Part shown: positions 54,799-63,009 of the stretch, in pieces | Numbering within the stretch: position 1 is the stretch's first letter | Layout of the letters: every line of letters begins with the position of its first letter | Origin: CAWCTD01 sp963798455 | GTDB lineage: Bacteria; Acidobacteriota; Terriglobia; Bryobacterales; Bryobacteraceae | Length of the DNA stretch: 64,000 nt | Direction: 5' to 3' | Assembly: GCA_963798455.1 (NCBI GenBank) | Contig: CAWCTD010000003.1 | Coordinates: forward strand, 1,116,001 to 1,180,000 | Notes under the pieces: model-generated | Seen by the model: only the letters and a program-made list of their open reading frames with translations | Database searches by the model: none | What the model was told of the DNA's origin: nothing | Position numbers and translations under genes: made by a program

Positions 54799-55580
54799 AG
54801 GTTGGAAAGTAATCGCCGAAGACCTTTCCCCACATCTCTATGGAATCGCGGACCAAACCGCGCCTTTCGAAATCCTCGGCCTTGATCGCGCGGTCGTAAG
54901 CAAGCTGGAACTTAGAAGCGGCCTCCGCGATTTTCTCCTGCGTGTTGATGTATGAACCCACGTCGCCGCCATAGCCCGCCGGATCCGGGTTCTGCTGCCT
55001 TACAAGATCCCTCGCCTTATCGAAATAGAACCGGGCGCCCGAGGGGAAATCCGATATCGTGACGCCGTTCAGAATTGAGAGCGCCAGCGTCTCCAGGTGG
55101 AATGACCCGAAATGCCGTCCTATAGTCCGGTTCCAACCCTTGATCATCTTCACCAGAGGGATGAAATAGCCGTTATGGGCGGTGTTGGCCTGTGTCGTGA
55201 TATCGACGTGGGTTCTTGGGTTGGTTGAGATCCAGGTCTGCGTGATCGAGTTGGGAATCAGGTAACCGCCACCATCACGATTAAAGCCGGGAACGACATC
55301 AACGACAAAATCCGTGAAGCGGACGGTCACCGCCTGCCCATTGCGGCTGATATCCGGTGTCTGGGTGTACGTCTTGCGAAGCGTCTTTTTGACAAGGTCC
55401 AGCAGACCGGCCTGGCCGCCGTTCTGGTTGTTGTAGTGGTAGAAGTACGAGTTATCCAGGACGAAGAAGATATCGATATCCGCCTCGTTCAGCGGAGCGA
55501 TCATCGTAGACCGCGAGTACGAGCCGGTGAGAAAAGAATCCTTCACGGTGAGACCGGACTCGACAACACGGCGAACGCTC
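54791..55580 (-). pseudogene. CD-NTase (SMODS) gene, 3' part, split by transposon
   Basis: The C-terminal 260 or so codons of a CD-NTase-type nucleotidyltransferase. It holds the active-site motif GSYSRS with Asp-x-Asp in NEADIDIFFVLD (residues 50-51, 65 and 67 of the rebuilt protein) and the third Asp in FTDFVVDVVPGF. Its C-terminus, EMWGKVFGDYFP, is shared with the intact copy at 63010. The reading frame stops making sense at 55580, where IS66 sequence begins. Rejoining it with 62811-62910 after removing one 8-bp duplication gives a continuous 293-codon gene. Such enzymes make cyclic oligonucleotides that activate effectors such as SLATT. Confidence 0.88.
55573..55580. repeat. Target-site duplication, left copy
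   Basis: GAACGCTC directly left of the IS66 end. The identical octamer follows the far end of the second IS66 copy at 62811, as expected for an 8-bp IS66-family duplication made by one insertion of the whole 7.2-kb unit. Confidence 0.88.
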
Positions 55581-55689
55581 GTACGCGTCCGGCAAACCCA
55601 TCTTCCGTGTTTTGAGGTAAGCGGTCATACTTCCTTGTGTTGATGCATGTGCGCCCGGAGTGCGCGCGCGGGCACGAGGAGGAGCAGAA

Positions 55690-56037
55690 GTGAGCCAGAA
55701 GCACGATGTGGAGAAGGCGCGGTACTGGCAGGCGGTCATTCGGGATGCTGCCCGGAGCGGCATGTCGACGCGGGCCTTCTGCCGGCAGCGGAAGCTGAAG
55801 GAGTGCCAGTTCTACTGGTGGCAGCGCCGATTGAAGGAGAAGCGTCCGCCCGCTTCAACGCCGCGGGGCTCAGCGAACGGGCCGGCCAGCTTCGCCCTGG
55901 TCAGCGGCGAGCCGGGCTCGGCGGATGCCGGCATAGAGTTGGTGCTGGCCGGCGGGCGGCGGCTGCGCCTGGCCAAAGGCGTCGATGAGCCGACCCTGCG
56001 ATCGGTGCTGGCGGCGCTGGAACAGCCGGGATGCTGA
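55690..56037 (+). CDS. tnpA: IS66 accessory protein TnpA
   Basis: A 115-residue helix-turn-helix-type IS66 accessory protein. The start chosen is a GTG with GAGGAGG 7 nt upstream. Conserved features are EKARYWQAVIRDAARSGMST, the FCRQRKLKECQFYWWQRRL helix and the C-terminal VLAGGRRLRLAKG strand. It works with TnpB and TnpC in transposition; its precise role is not established for the family. Its stop overlaps the tnpB start (ATGCTGA). Confidence 0.88.
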   Translation: MSQKHDVEKARYWQAVIRDAARSGMSTRAFCRQRKLKECQFYWWQRRLKEKRPPASTPRGSANGPASFALVSGEPGSADAGIELVLAGGRRLRLAKGVDEPTLRSVLAALEQPGC

Positions 56038-56420
56038 GCTTCCCGGCGGCCATCAAGGTGTACTTGTGCACCGTGGCCTGTGACATGCGCCGGAGCTTCG
56101 ACGGTCTGTCCATGATGGCCGAGCATATCATCCGCTGCAATCCCTTCTCGGGGCACCTGCTGGTGTTTTGCAACCGGCGTAGCGACCGTCTGAAGATCCT
56201 GTACTGGGATCGGGATGGGTGGGTGATCTGGTACAAGCGGCTGGAGGCGGGCACCTTCCAGTTCCCCTTCGCCCAAACGGGCCGGCGGGAGATCGCGGCC
56301 TGGGAGCTGGGCGTGCTGCTGGAGGGCATCGACCTCGGCAAGGGGCGACGGCGGAAACGCTACGCGCTGCCCGCCGCGGCATTCGAGGCGCATGCGGAGC
56401 TGGAGGCGTCAAAACAATAG
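56031..56420 (+). CDS. tnpB: IS66 accessory protein TnpB
   Basis: A 129-residue IS66 Orf2/TnpB protein with the family signature DMRRSFDGLSMMAEHI, then GHLLVFCNRRSDRLKILYWD, DGWVIWYKRLEAGTF and a basic tail. It is needed for transposition of IS66-type elements. The start codon overlaps the tnpA stop, so the two are translationally coupled. Confidence 0.92.
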   Translation: MLSFPAAIKVYLCTVACDMRRSFDGLSMMAEHIIRCNPFSGHLLVFCNRRSDRLKILYWDRDGWVIWYKRLEAGTFQFPFAQTGRREIAAWELGVLLEGIDLGKGRRRKRYALPAAAFEAHAELEASKQ

Positions 56421-56494
56421 CATGCTCCTCTGTTTTTTGTTGACTTATGAGAGTAAGTGTAGTAAGTTAGTGTTTCAGATACTTACTCAGCGCG

Positions 56495-58048
56495 ATGGCG
56501 ACAGACCCTCCAGACCTGCCCAGTGACCCAGCCGCCCTGCAACAGATGCTGCTGCGGACCCTGGCGCAACTGGACGCCACCCAGGCGGCACTGGCGGCCA
56601 AGGAGTACGAACTCGAGCGCGTGCGGCACTGGCTCCAGCAGATGCTGCGTCACCGCTATGGACAGAAGCGCGAGCGGGTGGATGAGAACCAGTTGTTCCT
56701 GTTCGCCGCCGAGATCGCCAGCCGGGGGGAAGAGCCGCCGCCTGAGCCGAAGTCGGTCGCGAGCGAACCGCGGCCATCTCCGCCGGGGCACGGACGGCAG
56801 CGGTTGCCGCAGTCGCTGGAGCGGCGCCGTGTAGTCTATGACCTGGCTGACGACCAGCGGCGGTGCCCGGAGTGCCAGGCGGAACTGCGGCACATCGGCG
56901 AGGAGATCAGCGAGCAACTGGAGTACGTGCCGGCCTCGTTGCACGTCGTCCAGCAAGCCTGCCAGAAGTACGCTTGCCCCAAGGGCTGCACCGTGGTCAC
57001 GGCCGCAAAGCCGCCGGCGCCGGTGGAGAAGGGGCTGGCCGGGCCGGGACTGCTGGCACACGTGGCGGTGAGCAAGTTCGGGGACCATCTTCCTTTGCAC
57101 CGCCAGGAGGCGATCTTCACCCGGCAGGGCGTGGATTTGTCTCGCCAGACCATGTGCGACTGGATGCGGCAGTGCGCGGAGTTAGTCGGTCCGCTAGCCG
57201 ATCTGATGAAGGAGCGGGTACTGAGTTCCAAAGTCGTGCAGACCGACGACACGCCGGTGCCGGTGTTGGACCCGGAGTTGCCGTGCACGCGTACCGGGCG
57301 GATCTGGACCTACGTCGGGGACGCGCTGCATCCCTACACGGTGTACGACTACACCCCGAATCGCTGCCGCGAAGGGCCGGATGAGTTCCTGAAGGACTTC
57401 CACGGATACCTGCAGGCAGACGCCTACTCGGGCTACGACCAGATCTACAAGGAAACCGAGCGCGGCATCACGGAGGTGGCTTGCATGGCGCACGCGCGCC
57501 GCAAGTACTTCGATGCGCAGTCGTCCGACATCATGCGTTCGACGGTGATGCTGGCCTACTTCCATCTGCTGTACGACGTCGAGCGCGAGGCGCGGGAAAA
57601 GCAGTTGGACGCCGCCGGGCGCCTGGCGCTACGCCGGGAACGGAGCCAGCCGATGCTGGACGACATCCAGGCGTATTTAGAGCGCGAGCGGCCGCGGGTG
57701 TTGCCGAAGAGTCCGATCGGCCAAGCCATGGCCTACACGTTGTCCAACTGGGAGGCGCTGGTGCGCTACGCGAAGGACGGCGATCTGGAAATCGACAACA
57801 ACGGCGCCGAGCGCAGCCTGCGCGGAGTGGCTGTGGGACGGCGCAACTGGACCTTCTTCGGCAGCGACAACGGCGGACGTACGGCGGCGGTGCTGACGAG
57901 TCTCATTGCCACCACGAAGCGTCACCACATCGACCCGTTCGCGTATCTACGCGACGTGTTCACTCGCATCGGGGCTCACCCGCAAAACCGACTCGAGGAA
58001 TTACTGCCCGACAACTGGCTCGCGGCACGGGTGGCCAGCAAGGCCTGA
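56495..58048 (+). CDS. tnpC: IS66 transposase TnpC
   Basis: A 517-residue IS66 DDE transposase. An N-terminal helical leucine-zipper region is followed by a zinc finger (RRCPECQAEL and CPKGC) and the catalytic core with QTDDTPVPV (first Asp), QADAYSGYD (second Asp) and NNGAERSLRG (Glu). It is identical to the copy at 60343 except for Asp/Asn differences in LLYDVER and EIDNNGA. All catalytic residues are intact, so the element could be mobile. Confidence 0.95.
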   Translation: MATDPPDLPSDPAALQQMLLRTLAQLDATQAALAAKEYELERVRHWLQQMLRHRYGQKRERVDENQLFLFAAEIASRGEEPPPEPKSVASEPRPSPPGHGRQRLPQSLERRRVVYDLADDQRRCPECQAELRHIGEEISEQLEYVPASLHVVQQACQKYACPKGCTVVTAAKPPAPVEKGLAGPGLLAHVAVSKFGDHLPLHRQEAIFTRQGVDLSRQTMCDWMRQCAELVGPLADLMKERVLSSKVVQTDDTPVPVLDPELPCTRTGRIWTYVGDALHPYTVYDYTPNRCREGPDEFLKDFHGYLQADAYSGYDQIYKETERGITEVACMAHARRKYFDAQSSDIMRSTVMLAYFHLLYDVEREAREKQLDAAGRLALRRERSQPMLDDIQAYLERERPRVLPKSPIGQAMAYTLSNWEALVRYAKDGDLEIDNNGAERSLRGVAVGRRNWTFFGSDNGGRTAAVLTSLIATTKRHHIDPFAYLRDVFTRIGAHPQNRLEELLPDNWLAARVASKA

Positions 58049-58085
58049 ACCCCACCCCAGCCTTCAACCGTACACGCGTCTGGGC

Positions 58086-58727
58086 CTACATGTGTTCGCC
58101 GGACGCGTACACAATCTGTACCAACGCCTCGACTGCGCAGATCGACTCCTTAACGGAGTTTCGATAGTCAGGCGTCTGGCGGTCTGAAAGCAGTATCAGG
58201 GACTGCTGAAGGTGACTTCTCACAGGTGCGAACTTGTCGGTGAGGTTCAGACCCTCCTCAATGGAGGCAAGCTCCTCAGCCGAGGTGATTGGTGTGAGCA
58301 CGCCACCAACGAAGCGGTAGCCGGAGAGTTCGCGTTCCAAAACTAGGTTGAGGCCTCCCAGGAAGTCGTCGCGTTCAACATCGCGGAATGGGTAGTGCTG
58401 AGCGGTGAACTCGATGAAGTCATAGACTTCATCCCAAGTCCAGGTGAAGAACTGCTCTCGGAGTACTTTCAGGGCTTGAACGTTGTTGTGTGGCTTCTCA
58501 TCAAGCCGCCATTTCAGGAAGCCCACCCACGTCCTCTGGAAGAATACGCCAGCTCTTGTGGCCGGAACACTATACCCAGGAGCATGATCCTTGAGTTTGT
58601 CCCAGCAATGCAGAGTCAAGAGATTCCACAAGGTGTTGCGTAGCGCTTCGTCCATCGACCTGATCTGGATCTCGGTCTTGATCGGTGTGACCCCTATTCT
58701 CTCGGAGAATCGTCTGTCTCTAGCCAT
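58086..58727 (-). pseudogene. AbiJ-NTD4-like defence gene, 3' end cut by IS66
   Basis: The start chosen is the ATG before ARDRRFSERIGVTPI. The N-terminal 90 residues (TEIQIRSMDEALRNTLWNLL, then DEVYDFIEFTAQHYPF) resemble the AbiJ-NTD4 domain found in front of HEPN nucleases in abortive-infection proteins. The C-terminal part (ICAVEALVQIV) looks like the first helix of a HEPN-type domain, but at 58110 the frame enters the IS66 end and stops after 8 codons (YASGEHM). The catalytic HEPN motif is therefore missing. The gene was already broken when the composite transposon was formed. Confidence 0.65.
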
Positions 58728-59345
58728 GCTGCCAAGTCTCCCCAGTCGGTCAAGCAAACAATTATTGTTGAGGTCCACCGACAGAGCCATCCCCAAGGGG
58801 TACACTTGTCCTGGTCATCCTCATGGCGCTGAAGAACCTGCCCTGATTGCGGGCTTGTCAACCCTCGGGTAGCGCAGAGGTGTGACTGCGGGCATCACTT
58901 CTAACAGATTGCCGATAGCGGCCTGTGGCCTACACCCTCCCCAGCACCGACCGCTTGCTGTGACCACCTGAAGGTCCTCCCCACCCCGCCTGACCGACGC
59001 TCAAGACAACCTGAGAATCTCTAGGCCGGCATCGAGCCGGGGCTACAGATCGACCCTTGCAATGGGCGCACTTCCGAGGGGCACAGAAACCGCCTCCAGC
59101 ACAGCCCCACGCTGGGATTAACACAGGTCAACAGAGGAATGCATACCTTTGCCGGGATAGTCACCCGCAGCCCCGCCAAGTACAATCGCCACGTTGGGAG
59201 AAGCTGCCCAGCTCTCCCTGAATGAAACCCTCCCTCAACCCGGAGGGCACCGGAAACGGCGTCCTCCGGGCCTTCCCACGGAAGAAGATCGCCAAAAGGA
59301 TATTAAGGGTGTATACTGTCGTGTTCACTCTGATCGGAGGTTTCC
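58728..59345. other. 618-bp cargo stretch without a recognised gene
   Basis: Between the truncated AbiJ-like gene and the small membrane peptide no reading frame shows coding character and no RNA gene was recognised. A TATACT at 59312-59317 lies about 30 bp upstream of the peptide start and may be its -10 box, with no clear -35. Confidence 0.45.
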
Positions 59346-59489
59346 ATGGGTACCTGGAGCTTGACAGTGGTTCTCGCCGGTATCGCAGTGATCGCGTTGC
59401 TGGCACTCTACGTTCCTACGATTTATATCCGAAAGACTAACAAGATCCTCAAGCTGCTGGAGCAGATTGAGGCCAATACTCGCAAATAG
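59346..59489 (+). CDS. 47-residue single-pass membrane peptide
   Basis: An ATG with GGAGG 5 nt upstream opens a 47-codon frame. One transmembrane helix (LTVVLAGIAVIALLALYV, residues 5-22) is followed by a basic amphipathic tail (TIYIRKTNKILKLLEQI). A TATACT box lies about 30 bp upstream. The layout is like small membrane toxins or membrane-complex subunits, and no family is recognised. It is the only intact short gene in the transposon cargo. Confidence 0.6.
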   Translation: MGTWSLTVVLAGIAVIALLALYVPTIYIRKTNKILKLLEQIEANTRK

Positions 59490-59662
59490 TTGCTGGCTCT
59501 AGCCGGGGTTTCCGTCTATAACGGCGTCGGTTTTGTCACCTCGTCCGCCACACCGGGAGCTTGCGCCGCAGAGGTGCTCATGGTGGCCCCGTGGTCAAGT
59601 CGCCGGGCCTCAGCGCAAGGATAGCTGGTCAGTGCCCCTCAGGTGGCGTGAGCAGAGCTTGC

Positions 59663-60160
59663 CTATTGAGTTGGCTTGCCAGCCGCCGTACTCTTGGCTG
59701 GCACTTGCTCCGTCTCTTTGACACCTTCCTGATCGTACTTCATCGTCACGCCAGTGCTTGTTTCGACAGACCGCAGCACAGGTCTGTAGTTGCTCTTGTC
59801 TAGTTTGAACTCGACAGCACCTACCATGCTCTGGCCGTCATTGAAACTGATGGTCATGTAATGCTTTCGACCCTTGCTAAACAACAGCAACGGACTCACT
59901 ATAATTGCGGCCCCGATGCGTCTGCCCGAGACCCGCGAATAGAACAGATCCTTTACGGCTGTCGTGGGTATAGAGAAGTACGGCTGCTGGCCGTTCTTCT
60001 TCTTTGAGAACACAATCTGCTTGGCGTCAACCGTCAAGTGCCCCGTGTTGCCCTCTGATGCGCTGGCGAAAGTTGACCGGATCTCAACTCTGTCGAAGGA
60101 AACCTGCGCAAGACAGGGAATGGTGATTGCAGACAACAGGCAAATCAGCTTGAACTTCAT
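59663..60160 (-). CDS. Secreted protein of unknown function (transposon cargo)
   Basis: A 165-residue protein starting with a signal peptide (MKFKLICLLSAITIPCLAQ, cleavage after about residue 18). An upstream start would add 19 residues before this peptide and is rejected. The mature part has alternating strands (HLTVDAKQIVFSKKKNG, FSIPTTAVKDLFYSR, HYMTISFNDG) and one hydrophobic segment (GAAIIVSPLLLF), similar in style to PH-like stress proteins, but no family is recognised. It sits 120 bp from the second IS66 copy and is complete. Confidence 0.6.
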   Translation of the reverse strand: MKFKLICLLSAITIPCLAQVSFDRVEIRSTFASASEGNTGHLTVDAKQIVFSKKKNGQQPYFSIPTTAVKDLFYSRVSGRRIGAAIIVSPLLLFSKGRKHYMTISFNDGQSMVGAVEFKLDKSNYRPVLRSVETSTGVTMKYDQEGVKETEQVPAKSTAAGKPTQ

Positions 60161-60342
60161 GGCACGGTCCTCTCGATGGTACGTGCAGAGTATACGCGCT
60201 TCCTGAGGGATGGGCAAGACTGATTTTGGATAATGTTTCGTCTGGGATATCGCAGTGCGACAATCAGAGGACTATGCCGGGTACGCGTCCGGCGAACACA
60301 TGTAGGCCCAGACGCGTGTACGGTTGAAGGCTGGGGTGGGGT

Positions 60343-61896
60343 TCAGGCCTTGCTGGCCACCCGTGCCGCGAGCCAGTTGTCGGGCAGTAATTCCTCGAGT
60401 CGGTTTTGCGGGTGAGCCCCGATGCGAGTGAACACGTCGCGTAGATACGCGAACGGGTCGATGTGGTGACGCTTCGTGGTGGCAATGAGACTCGTCAGCA
60501 CCGCCGCCGTACGTCCGCCGTTGTCGCTGCCGAAGAAGGTCCAGTTGCGCCGTCCCACAGCCACTCCGCGCAGGCTGCGCTCGGCGCCGTTGTCGTCGAT
60601 TTCCAGATCGCCGTCCTTCGCGTAGCGCACCAGCGCCTCCCAGTTGGACAACGTGTAGGCCATGGCTTGGCCGATCGGACTCTTCGGCAACACCCGCGGC
60701 CGCTCGCGCTCTAAATACGCCTGGATGTCGTCCAGCATCGGCTGGCTCCGTTCCCGGCGTAGCGCCAGGCGCCCGGCGGCGTCCAACTGCTTTTCCCGCG
60801 CCTCGCGCTCGACGTTGTACAGCAGATGGAAGTAGGCCAGCATCACCGTCGAACGCATGATGTCGGACGACTGCGCATCGAAGTACTTGCGGCGCGCGTG
60901 CGCCATGCAAGCCACCTCCGTGATGCCGCGCTCGGTTTCCTTGTAGATCTGGTCGTAGCCCGAGTAGGCGTCTGCCTGCAGGTATCCGTGGAAGTCCTTC
61001 AGGAACTCATCCGGCCCTTCGCGGCAGCGATTCGGGGTGTAGTCGTACACCGTGTAGGGATGCAGCGCGTCCCCGACGTAGGTCCAGATCCGCCCGGTAC
61101 GCGTGCACGGCAACTCCGGGTCCAACACCGGCACCGGCGTGTCGTCGGTCTGCACGACTTTGGAACTCAGTACCCGCTCCTTCATCAGATCGGCTAGCGG
61201 ACCGACTAACTCCGCGCACTGCCGCATCCAGTCGCACATGGTCTGGCGAGACAAATCCACGCCCTGCCGGGTGAAGATCGCCTCCTGGCGGTGCAAAGGA
61301 AGATGGTCCCCGAACTTGCTCACCGCCACGTGTGCCAGCAGTCCCGGCCCGGCCAGCCCCTTCTCCACCGGCGCCGGCGGCTTTGCGGCCGTGACCACGG
61401 TGCAGCCCTTGGGGCAAGCGTACTTCTGGCAGGCTTGCTGGACGACGTGCAACGAGGCCGGCACGTACTCCAGTTGCTCGCTGATCTCCTCGCCGATGTG
61501 CCGCAGTTCCGCCTGGCACTCCGGGCACCGCCGCTGGTCGTCAGCCAGGTCATAGACTACACGGCGCCGCTCCAGCGACTGCGGCAACCGCTGCCGTCCG
61601 TGCCCCGGCGGAGATGGCCGCGGTTCGCTCGCGACCGACTTCGGCTCAGGCGGCGGCTCTTCCCCCCGGCTGGCGATCTCGGCGGCGAACAGGAACAACT
61701 GGTTCTCATCCACCCGCTCGCGCTTCTGTCCATAGCGGTGACGCAGCATCTGCTGGAGCCAGTGCCGCACGCGCTCGAGTTCGTACTCCTTGGCCGCCAG
61801 TGCCGCCTGGGTGGCGTCCAGTTGCGCCAGGGTCCGCAGCAGCATCTGTTGCAGGGCGGCTGGGTCACTGGGCAGGTCTGGAGGGTCTGTCGCCAT
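60343..61896 (-). CDS. tnpC: IS66 transposase TnpC
   Basis: A 517-residue IS66 DDE transposase, a twin of the copy at 56495. The catalytic Asp, Asp and Glu motifs are intact (QTDDTPVPV, QADAYSGYD, DNGAERSLRG). It has Asn in LLYNVER and Asp in EIDDNGA where the other copy has Asp and Asn. Confidence 0.95.
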   Translation of the reverse strand: MATDPPDLPSDPAALQQMLLRTLAQLDATQAALAAKEYELERVRHWLQQMLRHRYGQKRERVDENQLFLFAAEIASRGEEPPPEPKSVASEPRPSPPGHGRQRLPQSLERRRVVYDLADDQRRCPECQAELRHIGEEISEQLEYVPASLHVVQQACQKYACPKGCTVVTAAKPPAPVEKGLAGPGLLAHVAVSKFGDHLPLHRQEAIFTRQGVDLSRQTMCDWMRQCAELVGPLADLMKERVLSSKVVQTDDTPVPVLDPELPCTRTGRIWTYVGDALHPYTVYDYTPNRCREGPDEFLKDFHGYLQADAYSGYDQIYKETERGITEVACMAHARRKYFDAQSSDIMRSTVMLAYFHLLYNVEREAREKQLDAAGRLALRRERSQPMLDDIQAYLERERPRVLPKSPIGQAMAYTLSNWEALVRYAKDGDLEIDDNGAERSLRGVAVGRRNWTFFGSDNGGRTAAVLTSLIATTKRHHIDPFAYLRDVFTRIGAHPQNRLEELLPDNWLAARVASKA

Positions 61897-61970
61897 CGCG
61901 CTGAGTAAGTATCTGAAACACTAACTTACTACACTTACTCTCATAAGTCAACAAAAAACAGAGGAGCATG

Positions 61971-62360
61971 CTATTGTTTTGACGCCTCCAGCTCCGCATG
62001 CGCCTCGAATGCCGCGGCGGGCAGCGCGTAGCGTTTCCGCCGTCGCCCCTTGCCGAGGTCGATGCCCTCCAGCAGCACGCCCAGCTCCCAGGCCGCGATC
62101 TCCCGCCGGCCCGTTTGGGCGAAGGGGAACTGGAAGGTGCCCGCCTCCAGCCGCTTGTACCAGATCACCCACCCATCCCGATCCCAGTACAGGATCTTCA
62201 GACGGTCGCTACGCCGGTTGCAAAACACCAGCAGGTGCCCCGAGAAGGGATTGCAGCGGATGATATGCTCGGCCATCATGGACAGACCGTCGAAGCTCCG
62301 GCGCATGTCACAGGCCACGGTGCACAAGTACACCTTGATGGCCGCCGGGAAGCTCAGCAT
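61971..62360 (-). CDS. tnpB: IS66 accessory protein TnpB
   Basis: A 129-residue IS66 Orf2 protein, identical in translation to the copy at 56031. It carries DMRRSFDGLSMMAEHI and DGWVIWYKRLEAGTF. Its start overlaps the tnpA stop. Confidence 0.92.
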   Translation of the reverse strand: MLSFPAAIKVYLCTVACDMRRSFDGLSMMAEHIIRCNPFSGHLLVFCNRRSDRLKILYWDRDGWVIWYKRLEAGTFQFPFAQTGRREIAAWELGVLLEGIDLGKGRRRKRYALPAAAFEAHAELEASKQ

Positions 62361-62701
62361 CCCGGCTGTTCCAGCGCCGCCAGCACCGATCGCAGGGTCG
62401 GCTCATCGACGCCTTTGGCCAGGCGCAGCCGCCGCCCGCCGGCCAGCACCAACTCTATGCCGGCATCCGCCGAGCCCGGCTCGCCGCTGACCAGGGCGAA
62501 GCTGGCCGGCCCGTTCGCTGAGCCCCGCGGCGTTGAAGCGGGCGGACGCTTCTCCTTCAATCGGCGCTGCCACCAGTAGAACTGGCACTCCTTCAGCTTC
62601 CGCTGCCGGCAGAAGGCCCGCGTCGACATGCCGCTCCGGGCAGCATCCCGAATGACCGCCTGCCAGTACCGCGCCTTCTCCACATCGTGCTTCTGGCTCA
62701 C
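62354..62701 (-). CDS. tnpA: IS66 accessory protein TnpA
   Basis: A 115-residue IS66 accessory protein, identical in translation to the copy at 55690, with a GTG start behind GAGGAGG. Confidence 0.88.
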   Translation of the reverse strand: MSQKHDVEKARYWQAVIRDAARSGMSTRAFCRQRKLKECQFYWWQRRLKEKRPPASTPRGSANGPASFALVSGEPGSADAGIELVLAGGRRLRLAKGVDEPTLRSVLAALEQPGC

Positions 62702-62810
62702 TTCTGCTCCTCCTCGTGCCCGCGCGCGCACTCCGGGCGCACATGCATCAACACAAGGAAGTATGACCGCTTACCTCAAAACACGGAAGATGGGTTTGCC
62801 GGACGCGTAC

Positions 62811-62818
62811 GAACGCTC
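62811..62818. repeat. Target-site duplication, right copy
   Basis: GAACGCTC directly right of IS66 copy 2, identical to the octamer at 55573. Confidence 0.88.
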
Positions 62819-62910
62819 TGCTGGCGCTCGGCTACGGTTGTCTGCTGGAGACCGGTTATCTCAAGGTTGGTTTTGAGGGTGCTGAATGCGTCTGCTATGG
62901 TCCTAGCCAT
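62811..62910 (-). pseudogene. CD-NTase (SMODS) gene, 5' part, split by transposon
   Basis: The first 33 codons of the broken nucleotidyltransferase, MARTIADAFSTLKTNLEITG to ERQQSV, end at the transposon. The first 8 bp (62811-62818) are the duplicated target. The ATG has no strong ribosome site. It lies 99 bp after the stop of the intact CD-NTase gene at 63010. Joined in frame with 55572 and downward, it continues into RRVVESGLTVKDSFLTGSYS. Confidence 0.85.
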
Positions 62911-63009
62911 GCGTTCGTCGTAGTTGCCAATTTCCTTTATCTTCTGTGATTTACAACCGCTCTGTCAAGCGAGATTACGATACAATGGTCTGAAGTCTAG
63001 GACTCTTTC

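Larger units (their letters stand above)
55581..58110 (+). mobile_element. IS66-family insertion sequence, copy 1
   Basis: 2530 bp with terminal inverted repeats beginning GTACGCGTCCGGC at both ends (13 bp perfect, then mismatches at positions 14, 18 and 22). It carries the three IS66 genes tnpA, tnpB and tnpC. Its right end truncates the AbiJ-NTD4-like gene. Confidence 0.93.
55581..62810. mobile_element. Composite IS66 transposon
   Basis: A 7230-bp unit of two 2530-bp IS66 copies in inverted orientation (55581-58110 and 60281-62810) around 2170 bp of cargo. The outer flanks carry the same octamer GAACGCTC; the inner flanks (ACAATCTG and TATGCCGG) differ. This pattern fits transposition of the complete unit as one element and not two separate insertions. 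The cargo holds a truncated AbiJ-NTD4-like gene, a 47-codon membrane peptide and a secreted protein. The insertion splits a CD-NTase gene. Confidence 0.85.
60281..62810 (-). mobile_element. IS66-family insertion sequence, copy 2
   Basis: A 2530-bp copy inverted relative to copy 1, with the same GTACGCGTCCGGC ends and the same three genes. It differs from copy 1 by at least two codons in tnpC. Its outer end abuts the right-hand GAACGCTC duplication. Confidence 0.93.

Noticed and set aside
58086..60280. CRISPR array or integron in the transposon cargo
   Set aside because: No regularly spaced repeats and no integrase or attC-like sites were found; only IS66 ends define the unit.
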